Source: Alphaproteobacteria bacterium (lineage in GTDB: Bacteria > Pseudomonadota > Alphaproteobacteria > Rhodospirillales > Rhodospirillaceae). Taken from it: 64,000 nt of DNA. The notes beneath the pieces were generated by a model, which saw nothing but the letters and a program-made list of their open reading frames with translations, did not search any database and was not told the origin of the DNA. The stretch covers positions 124,001 through 188,000 of the forward strand of contig JAURPI010000022.1 in assembly GCA_030835385.1 (NCBI GenBank), read 5' to 3'. Shown piece by piece: positions 8,871 through 18,148 of this stretch. How positions within the stretch are numbered: position 1 is the stretch's first letter; each line of letters starts with the position of its first letter. Both the position numbers and the translations under genes were made by a program.

Positions 8871-9809
8871 TTATTCTTGCCGGTATCCAGCGCCGGTCAC
8901 CGTGTTGGGGGACCGTTGCAAGTTGTAGCGAGGTTGAGAGGGTTCGAATGGCATGTCGGTCGCGATGAATTCTGAATCCTCGAGTATTTCCCAGTATCCG
9001 CTTTTTCCATCTTCTTCCCGGATTGCATCACCAGCTTTGACCACATATTCAACACCGTCTTCGGTGCGTTTCATGTGCCCTTTGTTGATGTAAATGAGGA
9101 TGTCACGCCCATTAGTTGCCGGTGTGGTGCGTCCTCCCGCCTCCAACACAGCGTGTCGGAATGAATTACCGTCACCGCTATAGCGCTTTACAGTAAATTT
9201 TGCGGCGCCGTCGGGTGCTTTAAGAATAGCGTCATGATCTGTAGCCGTTGTCGGGTCGTCTCCATCCATCCATTGAGCGATGGCCATGACAGGCAGGCCA
9301 TCGCCTCGCACCACCTTTGCCTTTGGTGCATCAGTATTGTTTGAGACGATATAGGTCAGAACAATGGTGTCTCCATCAGGGTTATCATTGCGTAAAATGC
9401 CTGAGGGCAAGAACGCCGCATCCCCTTCGTTGATGGTTACGTTTTCACCCGAAACCCTGACGGTCGCTGAGCCTTTAAGCATGAAGACCTGAGTCTCAAA
9501 AGTGATCTGGTGAATAACGGGGCCGGACTCCCATTTCAGGACCCGAAGCGCACCCATGGGAAAATTATACTCTTGCGCTTTGTAATGGCTGGCGCCATCG
9601 GGAGCGGTGGCAGCGGCTTCTCCTTCGGCGATAAACGTCCGTGCATAGACGGGCCCGTCGATTTTCGGTGCGGGCAGGTCCCATTCAGCTTCCGCAAATA
9701 TTGGAGCGTCTTCGGATGGAATGTGAATGAGGCGCGCTTCCTGCGCCATAACCGCAGACATCGTTCCTGCGGTAATTGTCACGATCGACGCGAGCATGGA
9801 GATTTTCAT
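8871..9809 (-). CDS. Exported double-cupin protein
   Basis: 312 residues with a clear signal peptide (MKISMLASIVTITAGTMSAVMAQ) and two cupin-like halves. The first half has VIHQITFETQVFMLKGSATVRV and EGDAAFLPSG; the second has RDILIYINKGHMKRT and KAGDAIREEDG. Each half shows the GxA..v..G and GD-x(3)-P-like spacing of cupins, but few metal-ligand histidines are visible. The start ATGA overlaps the stop of the upstream cupin gene (9806-9809). A periplasmic sensor, lyase or binding protein is possible; I cannot assign a substrate. It sits between two cytoplasmic-type small cupins, an arrangement that suggests a shared ligand. Confidence 0.68.
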   Translation of the reverse strand: MKISMLASIVTITAGTMSAVMAQEARLIHIPSEDAPIFAEAEWDLPAPKIDGPVYARTFIAEGEAAATAPDGASHYKAQEYNFPMGALRVLKWESGPVIHQITFETQVFMLKGSATVRVSGENVTINEGDAAFLPSGILRNDNPDGDTIVLTYIVSNNTDAPKAKVVRGDGLPVMAIAQWMDGDDPTTATDHDAILKAPDGAAKFTVKRYSGDGNSFRHAVLEAGGRTTPATNGRDILIYINKGHMKRTEDGVEYVVKAGDAIREEDGKSGYWEILEDSEFIATDMPFEPSQPRYNLQRSPNTVTGAGYRQE

Positions 9810-10174
9810 ACGACGAAATCTCCCAAGTCATCCATAGAGATGATCAGCACATTGCAAGGCTCGTGTCCGATCACACGGGTGCAATGGCCTTGGCCAGATG
9901 TATCTTGAAATAGGATCATGTCTCCGCGCGATAAATAATATTTCTCACCGTTGCTCACAGTCAGTTCCATGCGTCCGGACATCACGGATACAAACTGAAT
10001 GTCTTCGACGGTTTTAAAATCGACGTAATGCCCGCGCAAATATTTAGCTGCCTGCCAATGCTTTACACCCTGGCTGGCGGCGCCAATGCGTCGTTCATTG
10101 CCAGATTGAGGGAGATCTACCTCAGATAAACAACTGTGGCCGTGGTCATCTACGCAGATGCTGGGAAACATCAT
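9806..10174 (-). CDS. Small cupin-domain protein
   Basis: 122 residues, single cupin. Visible motifs are GHYVDFKTVEDIQFVSVMSGRMEL (first motif region) and RGDMILFQDTSGQGHCTRV (second, with the expected GD and a His). It is the first gene of the three-cupin operon and overlaps the next by 4 bases. No signal peptide. The 237-base stretch upstream separates it from the divergent beta-propeller gene and must hold promoters for both. The product cannot be named beyond the fold; the conserved operon order suggests the three cupins act on related molecules. Confidence 0.65.
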   Translation of the reverse strand: MMFPSICVDDHGHSCLSEVDLPQSGNERRIGAASQGVKHWQAAKYLRGHYVDFKTVEDIQFVSVMSGRMELTVSNGEKYYLSRGDMILFQDTSGQGHCTRVIGHEPCNVLIISMDDLGDFVV

Positions 10175-10411
10175 TTCTTGGCGCCTCTTTCTTAATGCGT
10201 CCGTATGAACTTGGATTCTAATTTTAAACGTTCACATATGGAGGCGAGAATGAGAAGGCGCGTTCCCCTGTGGTTCGGCTAGCGAATAGCCGTGGCGTTC
10301 GGTTCCGTATATGAGCCGCAGGATGGCGCGGTTAACAGACTTGAGCTTTGCGCTCCGGCCACCTTGGTCCACAATAGAAGTCAGCAAGCACTTAATTTCT
10401 GGAGTCGTTCT

Positions 10412-12043
10412 ATGATGCGAAATAACTCATTCCTCACCCCGCTTACCGTTTTAACGGTGACCTCACTGTCTCTTAGCCAATCGCTCGCTCAATCGACGAC
10501 GGTGGAAATTGTTGTTCCAGGGTCAGTGATCCAGGCCATCGAGGGAATCGATATTGGTCCCGATGGGATGATTTACGGCACGAGTATTCATGCTCAAGAA
10601 GTGTATCGCATTGATCCTGACACTGGCTTTGTCTCTGTCGCCGTCGCCTCGCCCTACGGCGAATCTGACGATGTGGCTGTTGGACCTAAGGGCACACCGG
10701 CAGAAGGAATCCTCGCGTGGACGGCGCAAACGACCGGTGAGATTCGTATTCAACGCCCGGGTGGTATGCCCGAGGTACTGATGCCTGATGCGCCGCGGGT
10801 CAATCCAATCGCGTTCAATAAGGAAGGTCGTTTATTTACGGCTCAATCTGGTGCCGGTGAGAACGCGTTGTGGGAGCTGGATGTCATTGGCGATAAGCCG
10901 CCAAGGCTGGTCGCCAAGAACAAAGGGCGTCTCAATGGATTTGGGTTCGGTCCAGATGGTCGTCTTTACTCACCTCATTTTGGCACTAATGAACTCTTCG
11001 CCATTGATGTCGATAGCGGAGACTTCGAGGTTATTGCGGATGATGTCGGAACAACTGCTGCGACAAAAGTAGATGCCAATGGCGATGTCTGGAATGTAGA
11101 TTACATAACCGGAGACTTGTGGATTACAGATGTTGAGTCCGGAAAGTCCCGTATTGTAGCAAATTTCCCGCCGCCGCTCGACAACCTCACCTTCGATAAG
11201 AACGGCGTTATCTATATGGCTGATCTAGCGATCAGCGGCATCACGGCCTTCGATCCCAAGACCGAAGAATCCTGGGTGGTAACGGCTGGGTCTTTCACTG
11301 TGCCACTTGGAATGACCACAACCACATTGGAGGGTGAAGAGTCGATCTTGATCGCTGACCCCTTTGGCTATCGTTTCCTGGATCCAGATACCGCTGAAAT
11401 CACGCGTGAGCCGGACATGTGGAGTCGCGGGGGGTCATCTGCTGTTGCGGCGGATAACGACACGATTGTTACGACATATGCGAATTTCAGCGCTATCCGC
11501 AAGATCGATCGACGCACTAATGAAGTGGTTTTTCAATCTAGGGATGTCGATGCGCCTCGAGGTGTCGTACTGACCAGTGATGGTGATGCTATTATTGCCG
11601 ATGCGACGTCAGGAAAACTATTGCGGCTCGTCGACGATAAATTTGAAGACGCTGCCTCTGGGTTAAATGAGCCGGTAGCTCTTTTATTGGAAAGCGACGC
11701 CTCAGTGCTGGTGACGGAGATCGGTTCAGGCAGCATCAGTCGTGTTGATCTTACAAACGGAAAACGCACGGAGCTGCTATCAAACTTAGTAAATCCGTTA
11801 GGGCTCTCAATGTTGCCTGATGGGCGTGTTGTTGTTGTGGAGCCTGCGAAGGGTACTGTAACGGCGATTGATCTATTGACGGATGAGCGTACCGTTCTAG
11901 CTGCAGGGTTGCCGATCTCCCTAGATCACCACCACCTACCCAAGAACACACCCATTGGAATCGCGGTCGATAGCTCCGGCGCTATATTCGTGAGTTGTGG
12001 CAAAGACAATAGCATCGTCAAGATTACGATGGAGAAGGGCTAA
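10412..12043 (+). CDS. Secreted SMP-30/gluconolactonase-like beta-propeller protein
   Basis: 543 residues from ATG 10412 (GGAG is 7 bases upstream; a second ATG follows at 10415). A signal peptide ends near SLAQS. The mature part is built of repeated four-strand blades with recurring GxDGxxYGT, PDGRLY, DxNGDVWNVD, DKNGVIYMAD, SDGDAIIADATSG and PDGRVVVVEP motifs, as in SMP-30, gluconolactonase and strictosidine-synthase-like propellers. Such proteins bind calcium and hydrolyse lactones, or serve only as scaffolds. The DG/NG turns that often bind metal are numerous. It ends 40 bases before a convergent gene, with a strong hairpin between them. The substrate is unknown. Confidence 0.75.
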   Translation: MMRNNSFLTPLTVLTVTSLSLSQSLAQSTTVEIVVPGSVIQAIEGIDIGPDGMIYGTSIHAQEVYRIDPDTGFVSVAVASPYGESDDVAVGPKGTPAEGILAWTAQTTGEIRIQRPGGMPEVLMPDAPRVNPIAFNKEGRLFTAQSGAGENALWELDVIGDKPPRLVAKNKGRLNGFGFGPDGRLYSPHFGTNELFAIDVDSGDFEVIADDVGTTAATKVDANGDVWNVDYITGDLWITDVESGKSRIVANFPPPLDNLTFDKNGVIYMADLAISGITAFDPKTEESWVVTAGSFTVPLGMTTTTLEGEESILIADPFGYRFLDPDTAEITREPDMWSRGGSSAVAADNDTIVTTYANFSAIRKIDRRTNEVVFQSRDVDAPRGVVLTSDGDAIIADATSGKLLRLVDDKFEDAASGLNEPVALLLESDASVLVTEIGSGSISRVDLTNGKRTELLSNLVNPLGLSMLPDGRVVVVEPAKGTVTAIDLLTDERTVLAAGLPISLDHHHLPKNTPIGIAVDSSGAIFVSCGKDNSIVKITMEKG

Positions 12044-12055
12044 GGCCTTAGATCA

Positions 12056-12081
12056 GGTCACCTGCAAGTCTTCAGGTGACC
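12056..12081. terminator. Hairpin between convergent genes, likely bidirectional terminator
   Basis: GGTCACCTG (12056-12064) and CAGGTGACC (12073-12081) form a perfect 9-bp stem with an 8-base loop, lying between the stops of two convergent genes (12043 and 12084). There is no T-run on either side, so it is not a classic intrinsic terminator; it may instead stabilise 3' ends. Confidence 0.6.
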
Positions 12082-12083
12082 AG

Positions 12084-13223
12084 CTAGAAGACGCCTTGAA
12101 GGGCAGGCAGTTTGTACATGATGGGTTTCATCCACTGGAACTGCCTGAAGGTCGTGTAATAGAGCTGGCCCGGGCGTGTTTCTAGGTCGAGTGTGTACAA
12201 AGGCCGCCCCATGTAGGCCCATTGTAGTGTTTGGTCAGTGGATTCAATCACTGACCAATGGCCGATGGGTGGGCTTTTCGATTTTGCGGTCACCGGAGTC
12301 CAATATTTAGAAAGACAAACTTCGTCGCATTGGTTGCCGCCCTGTCGCGTTTGTTCTGTCGAATTTCGATCCTCGAACAATGAGTAGAGGGTCATTCCAT
12401 CAGGGTCGGCATATAAAGCACCACCATCAGAGCCGACGACCTTGGTCCATGAAGGGGCTGGCGGCGGCGGTTCTAGGACGACTGCCCGCCATACGCCATC
12501 AACACCTTCACCGTTGGTGTCGCCCCGGGTCGAATCTCCGGCATAAAGGAACAATGTCTTATCCTCGTATGACCATTGATAGATCCCGTCGCCTCTGGCG
12601 TGTACAGAAAACGCACCACTGTTGTTGGCAGCCCAGGGTGCAGTAACCGGATTCCAGTTATCCAAACATTCGTTTAGACACGTAAAATCATCGGATTTAT
12701 AACTGGGGCCGTGGGTGTACAGCGTCTGACCGGTTGCTGATGCAAGGACATGACCTAGTATCGTGTTCGCGACAGAAATCTCCGCTGGCGTGCTGATGAC
12801 ATCGAACGCGATATTCCAACCGCCGCCTTCGCCATACGCTGCACCTGTGTGGCTGTCTTTGATAAACCGATATACTGGCAGCCCGTGGTAGGCCCACTGC
12901 TTGCGACCATCATCACGTTCAATCGGGGTCCAATTTGCGGGCGTTTTCTCAGGAGTTTCATCCACAATAAGTGGGGGGTGGCTAACCGCACAATCGTCGA
13001 CGCATGTTGATGTGCCTGGTTCCCTTAAGTCGTTATCGAAGGTGTAAAGCGTCATCCCTAGTGCATCGGTCAGTCTTGTTCCATGGCCGAATTGTATCGT
13101 CGACACCTCGGCAGGGTGGGGGTCGCTAGCGCGGACGTTGCCATTTGTCATGATTAACAAAGCGGCGCTAATCCAGCCCAACAACGCGGGTCTAGAAATG
13201 AAAGGTATGTTTGACAAGGCCAT
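12084..13223 (-). CDS. Secreted Lipoprotein_15 triple-repeat protein, second copy
   Basis: 379 residues, paralogous to 2749-3915. The signal peptide (hydrophobic to about residue 30) is followed by three repeats, each with LYT or LYS, a Cys pair (CVDDC, CLNEC, CDEVC), WxP, a GAF or GHW turn, a D-x(2)-QW[AS]Y segment and PLY/PVY/TLF. Examples are REPGTSTCVDDCAVSHPP and RDDGRKQWAYHGLPVYRF. GAGGA lies 8 bases before ATG. It is the downstream gene of the minus-strand module 16.3-12.1 kb, as its paralogue is in the plus-strand module. Role unknown; an extracytoplasmic location is well supported. Confidence 0.8.
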   Translation of the reverse strand: MALSNIPFISRPALLGWISAALLIMTNGNVRASDPHPAEVSTIQFGHGTRLTDALGMTLYTFDNDLREPGTSTCVDDCAVSHPPLIVDETPEKTPANWTPIERDDGRKQWAYHGLPVYRFIKDSHTGAAYGEGGGWNIAFDVISTPAEISVANTILGHVLASATGQTLYTHGPSYKSDDFTCLNECLDNWNPVTAPWAANNSGAFSVHARGDGIYQWSYEDKTLFLYAGDSTRGDTNGEGVDGVWRAVVLEPPPPAPSWTKVVGSDGGALYADPDGMTLYSLFEDRNSTEQTRQGGNQCDEVCLSKYWTPVTAKSKSPPIGHWSVIESTDQTLQWAYMGRPLYTLDLETRPGQLYYTTFRQFQWMKPIMYKLPALQGVF

Positions 13224-13238
13224 CCAATCGTCCTCAGG

Positions 13239-14609
13239 CTAAGCGAGGATGTCGCTGATGGTTTTGGAAGTTTGTAGCGACCGCGTGCCCCAGCTGTTTA
13301 TGGATAGGCCCATAATTTGCATCGCCGTGAGGCCAATACGTGTTGTTGGGTCTGCATTGCCTCTGACATCCAAGCCAGTTTTGATTCGCCCTCCAGCACG
13401 GCCCACGGTCATGAACGGCACCTCATCAATTGAATGGGTGCGCGCATCTCCGGTTTCGCTCCCGGCTATGATCAAGACGTTATCAAGCAGCGTGCCATCG
13501 CCCTCCCTAATCGACCCAAATAGATCAATGAATGTTGCTAACGCTTCCATGCACCGCGTGTTGAACCATGATGTCTGATGTTGGAGGCCCAGCTCAGGAT
13601 CAACACGCTCTTCGTGAGAGAGGCTATGGTGAGTCAAGCTTTCTCCAGCCTTGCGCAGGCTAGAGAGAGAATCGTTGAACACCATGTTAAACACTTTGGT
13701 CTGATTGCAAGCCACGGCCATTGATAGCATTCGTGTAAAGGTCTCGTGAGTGGCCAGAACCTGTTCGATTTCGACGCCCAAATTGCTTTCCAGAACGGCA
13801 CTACCTTCCGGAGCTGGTATGACTTGGCAGGCCTCATTGGGAGCGGGCTTTTGTAACTGAACGTCCAGCTGATTTTCGAGTTCACGAATTGACGTGAAGT
13901 ACTCATCTAATTGGGCTCTGTCAGAGGCCCCAATCTGTTTCATGAGTTTTTGACGTTCGTCCTTCACAGCTGAGAGCACGCTCTTTCTAACAATCACCCG
14001 CGGGTCGGGCTTAAAGTCTGCCTTATTGGGATCGACAAAGTCGGGTCCAAATAGCCGTGTATATAAGGCCGTTGGAGATGTTTCAGCCGCTGTCCGCGTG
14101 TAGGTCCCGCGTGCGGAATAGCAGTGGTTTGGATTGCCGGTGCATGCCAAGTCCACCGTTTTTAGGCGCGTATCGTTACCAATCGCATCGGCAATAAGAA
14201 GGTCAAACGTAGGCGCCGGGATTTCTTTGTCTTTATCTGGTGCTGTCCCACTCCTGGAAGCAATCCAACCGCTTTCATGGGGGTAATTGGAGCGACCGTC
14301 CAACGGTATGTTAAATTTGCCAAGGAAGTTGATGATCTCTTTGTGAGGTTCCAGCGCGCGGCATTCATTCAGAAACGTGATGCCTGGTCCGGTGGCTGAT
14401 TTTTCTTCAACGCCATGACCCGGCGTATGCCCCAATCCCCAGAACCAAGTGCCAAACCGCACGGGCAGTGGAGACCCTGCAGCCAAAGCCGTGCCAGAGT
14501 CATCTAACATGCAGTCAAGGAATGGCAGACTGACAGAGATTGCAGTGCCTGCGACGGCACCCTTAAGAACAGAGCGTCGGCTAAATCGGTCTTTTTGATG
14601 AAGCTTCAT
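13239..14609 (-). CDS. DUF1552 family Tat-exported protein, second copy
   Basis: About 456 residues, clearly homologous to 1326-2696. The Tat signal FSRRSVLKG is followed by a hydrophobic segment and the conserved SLPFLDCML. Shared family blocks include GRSNYPHESGWIASRSG, FTSIRELENQL and GLTAMQIMG. I chose ATG 14609 because AGAGGA is 8 bases upstream; ATG 14615 is also in frame but too close to that site. It lies 12 bases downstream of the DUF1592 gene and 15 bases before the Lipoprotein_15 gene, so the three are probably co-transcribed. Function unknown, as for the family. Confidence 0.87.
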   Translation of the reverse strand: MKLHQKDRFSRRSVLKGAVAGTAISVSLPFLDCMLDDSGTALAAGSPLPVRFGTWFWGLGHTPGHGVEEKSATGPGITFLNECRALEPHKEIINFLGKFNIPLDGRSNYPHESGWIASRSGTAPDKDKEIPAPTFDLLIADAIGNDTRLKTVDLACTGNPNHCYSARGTYTRTAAETSPTALYTRLFGPDFVDPNKADFKPDPRVIVRKSVLSAVKDERQKLMKQIGASDRAQLDEYFTSIRELENQLDVQLQKPAPNEACQVIPAPEGSAVLESNLGVEIEQVLATHETFTRMLSMAVACNQTKVFNMVFNDSLSSLRKAGESLTHHSLSHEERVDPELGLQHQTSWFNTRCMEALATFIDLFGSIREGDGTLLDNVLIIAGSETGDARTHSIDEVPFMTVGRAGGRIKTGLDVRGNADPTTRIGLTAMQIMGLSINSWGTRSLQTSKTISDILA

Positions 14610-14621
14610 AGCCATTGTCCT

Positions 14622-16313
14622 CTAATGTGTTTGGGCCATGTTGGAGGCTGTCTCAATTGTCCGGTCGCCAGTAGTCGCTGGCTTTGTGGCGTAGAATGTT
14701 TTGCTGGTTGCAATGCGTTTTAATAGTGCCGTCACCCGAAAATCATCCTCGGCGAAGCTGTCGATAAGATAAGACATCCAAGCATTTCTAACGGGCAACG
14801 TTTGTCCGCTTGCGTACGCATACATTCGATTCACTAAGCATATTGTGGCGGCGGGATTGTCGCGCAACGCCATCCCTAGGCCGGCGCTGTCCTCAAAGGC
14901 AATGCCATCTAAATCACCACTGGTGTCAATTAGGGCGTCGTTCTCTGTGCGCCGGAATTGTCCGGATCCATCGTAGTTTTCTAGGGCTAATCCTATGGGG
15001 TCAGTTATCCGGTGGCATCCAGCGCAGGCGGCATTGGTCGCGTGAGCCGATAATCTGTCGCGCGCAGTTTTGCTGGGTGAGTTGGGATCGTTAAACCCGC
15101 TGAAATCCACGTCGGGTGGTGGGTCTGGCACTTGCTGGCAAAGCAGCATGTTGCGAACAGCTTTACCGCGCAAAGTCGGAGAGCTTCGGCCTGGATGAGA
15201 ATTCAAAGCTAGAAAACTGAGTTGTGCTTGAATTCCTAGACGGGGATCGTCCTCCGCAAATTCGTATGGCTCCCAGACACCTTTTGGGGCCTTTACCTGG
15301 ACCTTGTAAACCAACCCAAGTGTTCGGGTCATAAAAGTTTTACGTGTTGTGAAAAGGTCCCGGTAATCCGCGTCTTGTGAGATCACATGGTCAGTTATGG
15401 TCCGTAAGGTTTGCTCCTTCGCATCTCGTGCTGCAGCAATGCCGAACGACGGGTAAATGACAGAGTCTTTCTCTAGAAACGCAAATTCGCTGAACTCCAG
15501 CATGTCACTAAAGAAAGCTCGAACACCGGCCTTTAGGCGAGGCGAATTCATCATGCGATCGACTTGACGTTCGAGGCTCTGTTGTGTGTGTAGGTCCCCT
15601 TGTTCTGCGGCTTCCAGCAGCGCGTTGTCCGGTGTTGTATTCCAAAGGAGAAAACTTAGCCGAGCCGCGATTGAATATGCGGTCAAGCGATATTCGTCAG
15701 GCTTGTCCGGAACAGGCTCAACGACATCCGTAACGAACAGAAATTGAGGAGCGACCAGGAGGCTGGCCAAGCCCGACACTAAACCCTCAGAAAAGGAGCC
15801 CAAGGCATCAGTTGTTTCACTAATGATGCTAAGGCGGGTTGAAATCTCTTCGTCGGACAACGGGCGCCGAAACAACATTCGTCCGATGGTGGACACAAAT
15901 TGTGTGGCGCAGGCTTCGTCGTATCCACCATCAACTGCGTTGGAACAGGGCACGAGAAACTGACGATTAGGCCCAGTGACAACTTGAGAAGCAATTGACC
16001 TTGCCATTTCGTCATATTGGATCAGCGCACCGGGCGTTACAGTTGCGTCTCGAGCACCGACGGCCAATAGACCATCTTCCCGAACCGGGGTATCGAACCG
16101 TCCGCCAACAACAATAGACGTGCCAAAGATATCGGTGATGATATTGCGGTATTGCTCTTCTGTAAGGCGGCGCACATCCGGAGGCGTGCCCTCGGTAATC
16201 GGTTCAGACGGTCCGCAGGCGCTTAGCATAAAGGCGCAAAGAAGGGTTGCACCCAACGCAGTGAGTCTTCTTGCAGATGGTATCGAGTTGGGCTTCACCA
16301 CGATTGTATCCAT
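14622..16313 (-). CDS. DUF1592/DUF1588/DUF1585-family mono-haem lipoprotein, full-length copy
   Basis: 563 residues from ATG 16313. The lipobox FMLSAC near residue 35 predicts a lipoprotein. Domains in order: a short DUF1587-like or linker part with VRRLTEEQYRNIITDIFG, DUF1595 (ATQFVSTIGRMLFRRPLSDEE), DUF1592 (YRLTAYSIAARLSFLLWNTTP), DUF1588 with the CAGCH haem site followed by RITDPIGLALENYDG, and C-terminal DUF1585. The haem site predicts one c-type haem. Its start is one base after the stop of the upstream unknown gene, so the two are coupled. Extra in-frame sequence upstream of 16313 lies within that gene. It is the intact counterpart of the truncated gene at the left edge. Confidence 0.88.
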   Translation of the reverse strand: MDTIVVKPNSIPSARRLTALGATLLCAFMLSACGPSEPITEGTPPDVRRLTEEQYRNIITDIFGTSIVVGGRFDTPVREDGLLAVGARDATVTPGALIQYDEMARSIASQVVTGPNRQFLVPCSNAVDGGYDEACATQFVSTIGRMLFRRPLSDEEISTRLSIISETTDALGSFSEGLVSGLASLLVAPQFLFVTDVVEPVPDKPDEYRLTAYSIAARLSFLLWNTTPDNALLEAAEQGDLHTQQSLERQVDRMMNSPRLKAGVRAFFSDMLEFSEFAFLEKDSVIYPSFGIAAARDAKEQTLRTITDHVISQDADYRDLFTTRKTFMTRTLGLVYKVQVKAPKGVWEPYEFAEDDPRLGIQAQLSFLALNSHPGRSSPTLRGKAVRNMLLCQQVPDPPPDVDFSGFNDPNSPSKTARDRLSAHATNAACAGCHRITDPIGLALENYDGSGQFRRTENDALIDTSGDLDGIAFEDSAGLGMALRDNPAATICLVNRMYAYASGQTLPVRNAWMSYLIDSFAEDDFRVTALLKRIATSKTFYATKPATTGDRTIETASNMAQTH

Positions 16314-16314
16314 C

Positions 16315-17430
16315 TTATTGCTGTTCGCTCGACGCGAGCGTCTTTTCAGAGTCCGGATGATTAATAAAGGCACGAGCTGCCTCAAATTTGAAAGCTGAGG
16401 ACAATGTTGTGCATTCTCCTGTTTCAGGATCGGGATGTCCGTCAGCGAGGTCATGTGCGGCTGCGTAGATGGCCGGACAACTATATTTATGTCTGTTAGG
16501 GAAGGACGTCAGCAGACCCCTGACATAACTATAAAACTGTTCAACGCCATAATAGCCGTAGGCCATGCCACTTGTTTTGCCGCTTTCCGGCGTGATGTTC
16601 ACATGAATTTGTAAGTCGTGAATGAGTTGTCGGATGTACTGGTAGTTTCCAAAGTGAGGCAGGTGAACATCCGCTGAATCGGTCATCAAAACACCATTAA
16701 CAATTTTGCCGGATACTGTGTCGTCGTAACGTGGAACCCCATCGACATGGTCTATTTCATAGCTGGCAAATGGCAGCACTTCACCTTTGCTATCAAGTGA
16801 GAAAGACCCGGTTCCTCTGTAGAAACTCACCATGACACTGTCGTCATTTGTCATATCGTCAACGTCGGTAATCTCCATCAAAATCATGCCCAACCCGCTG
16901 CTCAAACGATGGGCATTGGCGTTATTCTCGATATGGCCATAACTTCGCCAGGCCTCAACGCAGCCCATCAAGCGGTACATTTGATTATCAATACCCGTTT
17001 CGCCATTTAGGCCTGTGAAATTGCGGTGCTTACAAGTTTTGGGCGTGGCTTCGCCATCAGAGTTGCCATCAAGGTTGATGCCGTAGCCATACTTGCCTTC
17101 GACAACTTTAAGGGGCGGGTCTTGTACCGAAGTTGGCTCCGCGCAAATGTCTTCTCCATTGGGGCCGCGGTAGTTGATATGCCTCACCTGAGTGATCAGC
17201 ATAGGGGGGTAAGACCGGCGCACTTCTGGGGTTACCGTTGATTCCCAAATTTCATAATTACCGGGGTTCGGTCCGGCCGGACATTCATCCATAAACATCG
17301 TTTCATACATGGCCGTGTTCCACTTGGTGACAACAAAGCCAAGAGTCTGTTTCTGTGCGCTAGCGCTATCGAATGGGGTCAAAGCGGCAAGCAAGACGGC
17401 TAGGCGTACGGATGTTTGCACGAGGCGCAT
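16315..17430 (-). CDS. Secreted protein of unknown family, first gene of the second DUF1592 module
   Basis: About 371 residues. A signal peptide ends near DSASAQ. The mature protein contains spaced cysteines (in DECPAG, DICAEP, PKTCKH, MGCVEA, YSCPAI, GECTTL), which suggest disulfides, and blocks such as HLPHFGNYQYIRQLIHDLQIHVNI and YGYYGVEQFYSYVRGLL. No haem motif, metal signature or known domain is recognised. It is immediately upstream of the DUF1592 gene, suggesting a joint role. ATG 17430 is preferred over a GTG two codons earlier; the ribosome site is weak for both. The equivalent position for the first module lies outside the window. Confidence 0.7.
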   Translation of the reverse strand: MRLVQTSVRLAVLLAALTPFDSASAQKQTLGFVVTKWNTAMYETMFMDECPAGPNPGNYEIWESTVTPEVRRSYPPMLITQVRHINYRGPNGEDICAEPTSVQDPPLKVVEGKYGYGINLDGNSDGEATPKTCKHRNFTGLNGETGIDNQMYRLMGCVEAWRSYGHIENNANAHRLSSGLGMILMEITDVDDMTNDDSVMVSFYRGTGSFSLDSKGEVLPFASYEIDHVDGVPRYDDTVSGKIVNGVLMTDSADVHLPHFGNYQYIRQLIHDLQIHVNITPESGKTSGMAYGYYGVEQFYSYVRGLLTSFPNRHKYSCPAIYAAAHDLADGHPDPETGECTTLSSAFKFEAARAFINHPDSEKTLASSEQQ

Positions 17431-17596
17431 AATCACTCAGTTTCTATGTCAAATGGGCCGTTGGAGAGATATTATCACGATAGGCTGGGCCAGTTTACTA
17501 TATTGAACCGGTTTTTTGGTTGAGTCGTAAGGACAAATGCCAGCCCGGTATTGGTGTTTGCTCTATCCTATGGACGAATGTCTGGAGAGAGATCGA

Positions 17597-18124
17597 ATGA
17601 TTGGTGGCAATCTGTCAGGCCCAAGCGCAGTTCTCATAATATCCTTTGTTTGGGCCATGTTATCGGCTCCACAAATAGCGATTGGATCAAAGACAGATGA
17701 GGGTCTGTCGTGCGGGTATTTTTCAACCGATCCCAATGATCGATCTGGTCCGCCCATCCACTTCTATGCAGACCTTTCAGATGATGCTGAACATCTTCCA
17801 ACGGAGAGTCCAGGTGTGGGGCGTGCAGACTTTGTCCTTGAAAGAGACACCTTGAAACTCTCTTGGTCCGTGCGCTTCAAGGATCTCACGAGCCAGACCA
17901 CAGGTCTTCACATTCACGGCCCGATTCCTGCGGAGGGGTTAGCGCCCCCTATATTTGATTTGGCACCCGAGCTATTTATGTCTCCGGTAGAGGGGGAAAA
18001 GATTTTGTCTCAAGGTGAGGTTGCCTACTTCATCCAGCACTTGGTTTACGTCAACCTTCATACGACACGGTATCCAGAGGGAGAGTTACGCGGACCGGTT
18101 AGGAAAATCCCGCCGAAGTGTTGA
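17597..18124 (+). CDS. CHRD domain protein, second copy
   Basis: 175 residues from ATG 17597, chosen because GGAGAG lies about 8 bases upstream; in-frame ATGs at 17537 and 17570 would add a charged leader. A signal peptide (hydrophobic IISFVWAMLSAPQIAIG) precedes a CHRD domain with LKLSWSVRFKDLTSQTTGL, LHIHGP and the C-terminal YVNLHTTRYPEGELRGPV. The terminal motif fits CHRD better than the copy at 5723-6220, with HT present. It is divergent from the DUF1592 module and convergent with the small cytochrome c gene. Function unknown. Confidence 0.8.
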   Translation: MIGGNLSGPSAVLIISFVWAMLSAPQIAIGSKTDEGLSCGYFSTDPNDRSGPPIHFYADLSDDAEHLPTESPGVGRADFVLERDTLKLSWSVRFKDLTSQTTGLHIHGPIPAEGLAPPIFDLAPELFMSPVEGEKILSQGEVAYFIQHLVYVNLHTTRYPEGELRGPVRKIPPKC

Positions 18125-18148
18125 GAAGAGAGGCCGGCACTTAGTTTA

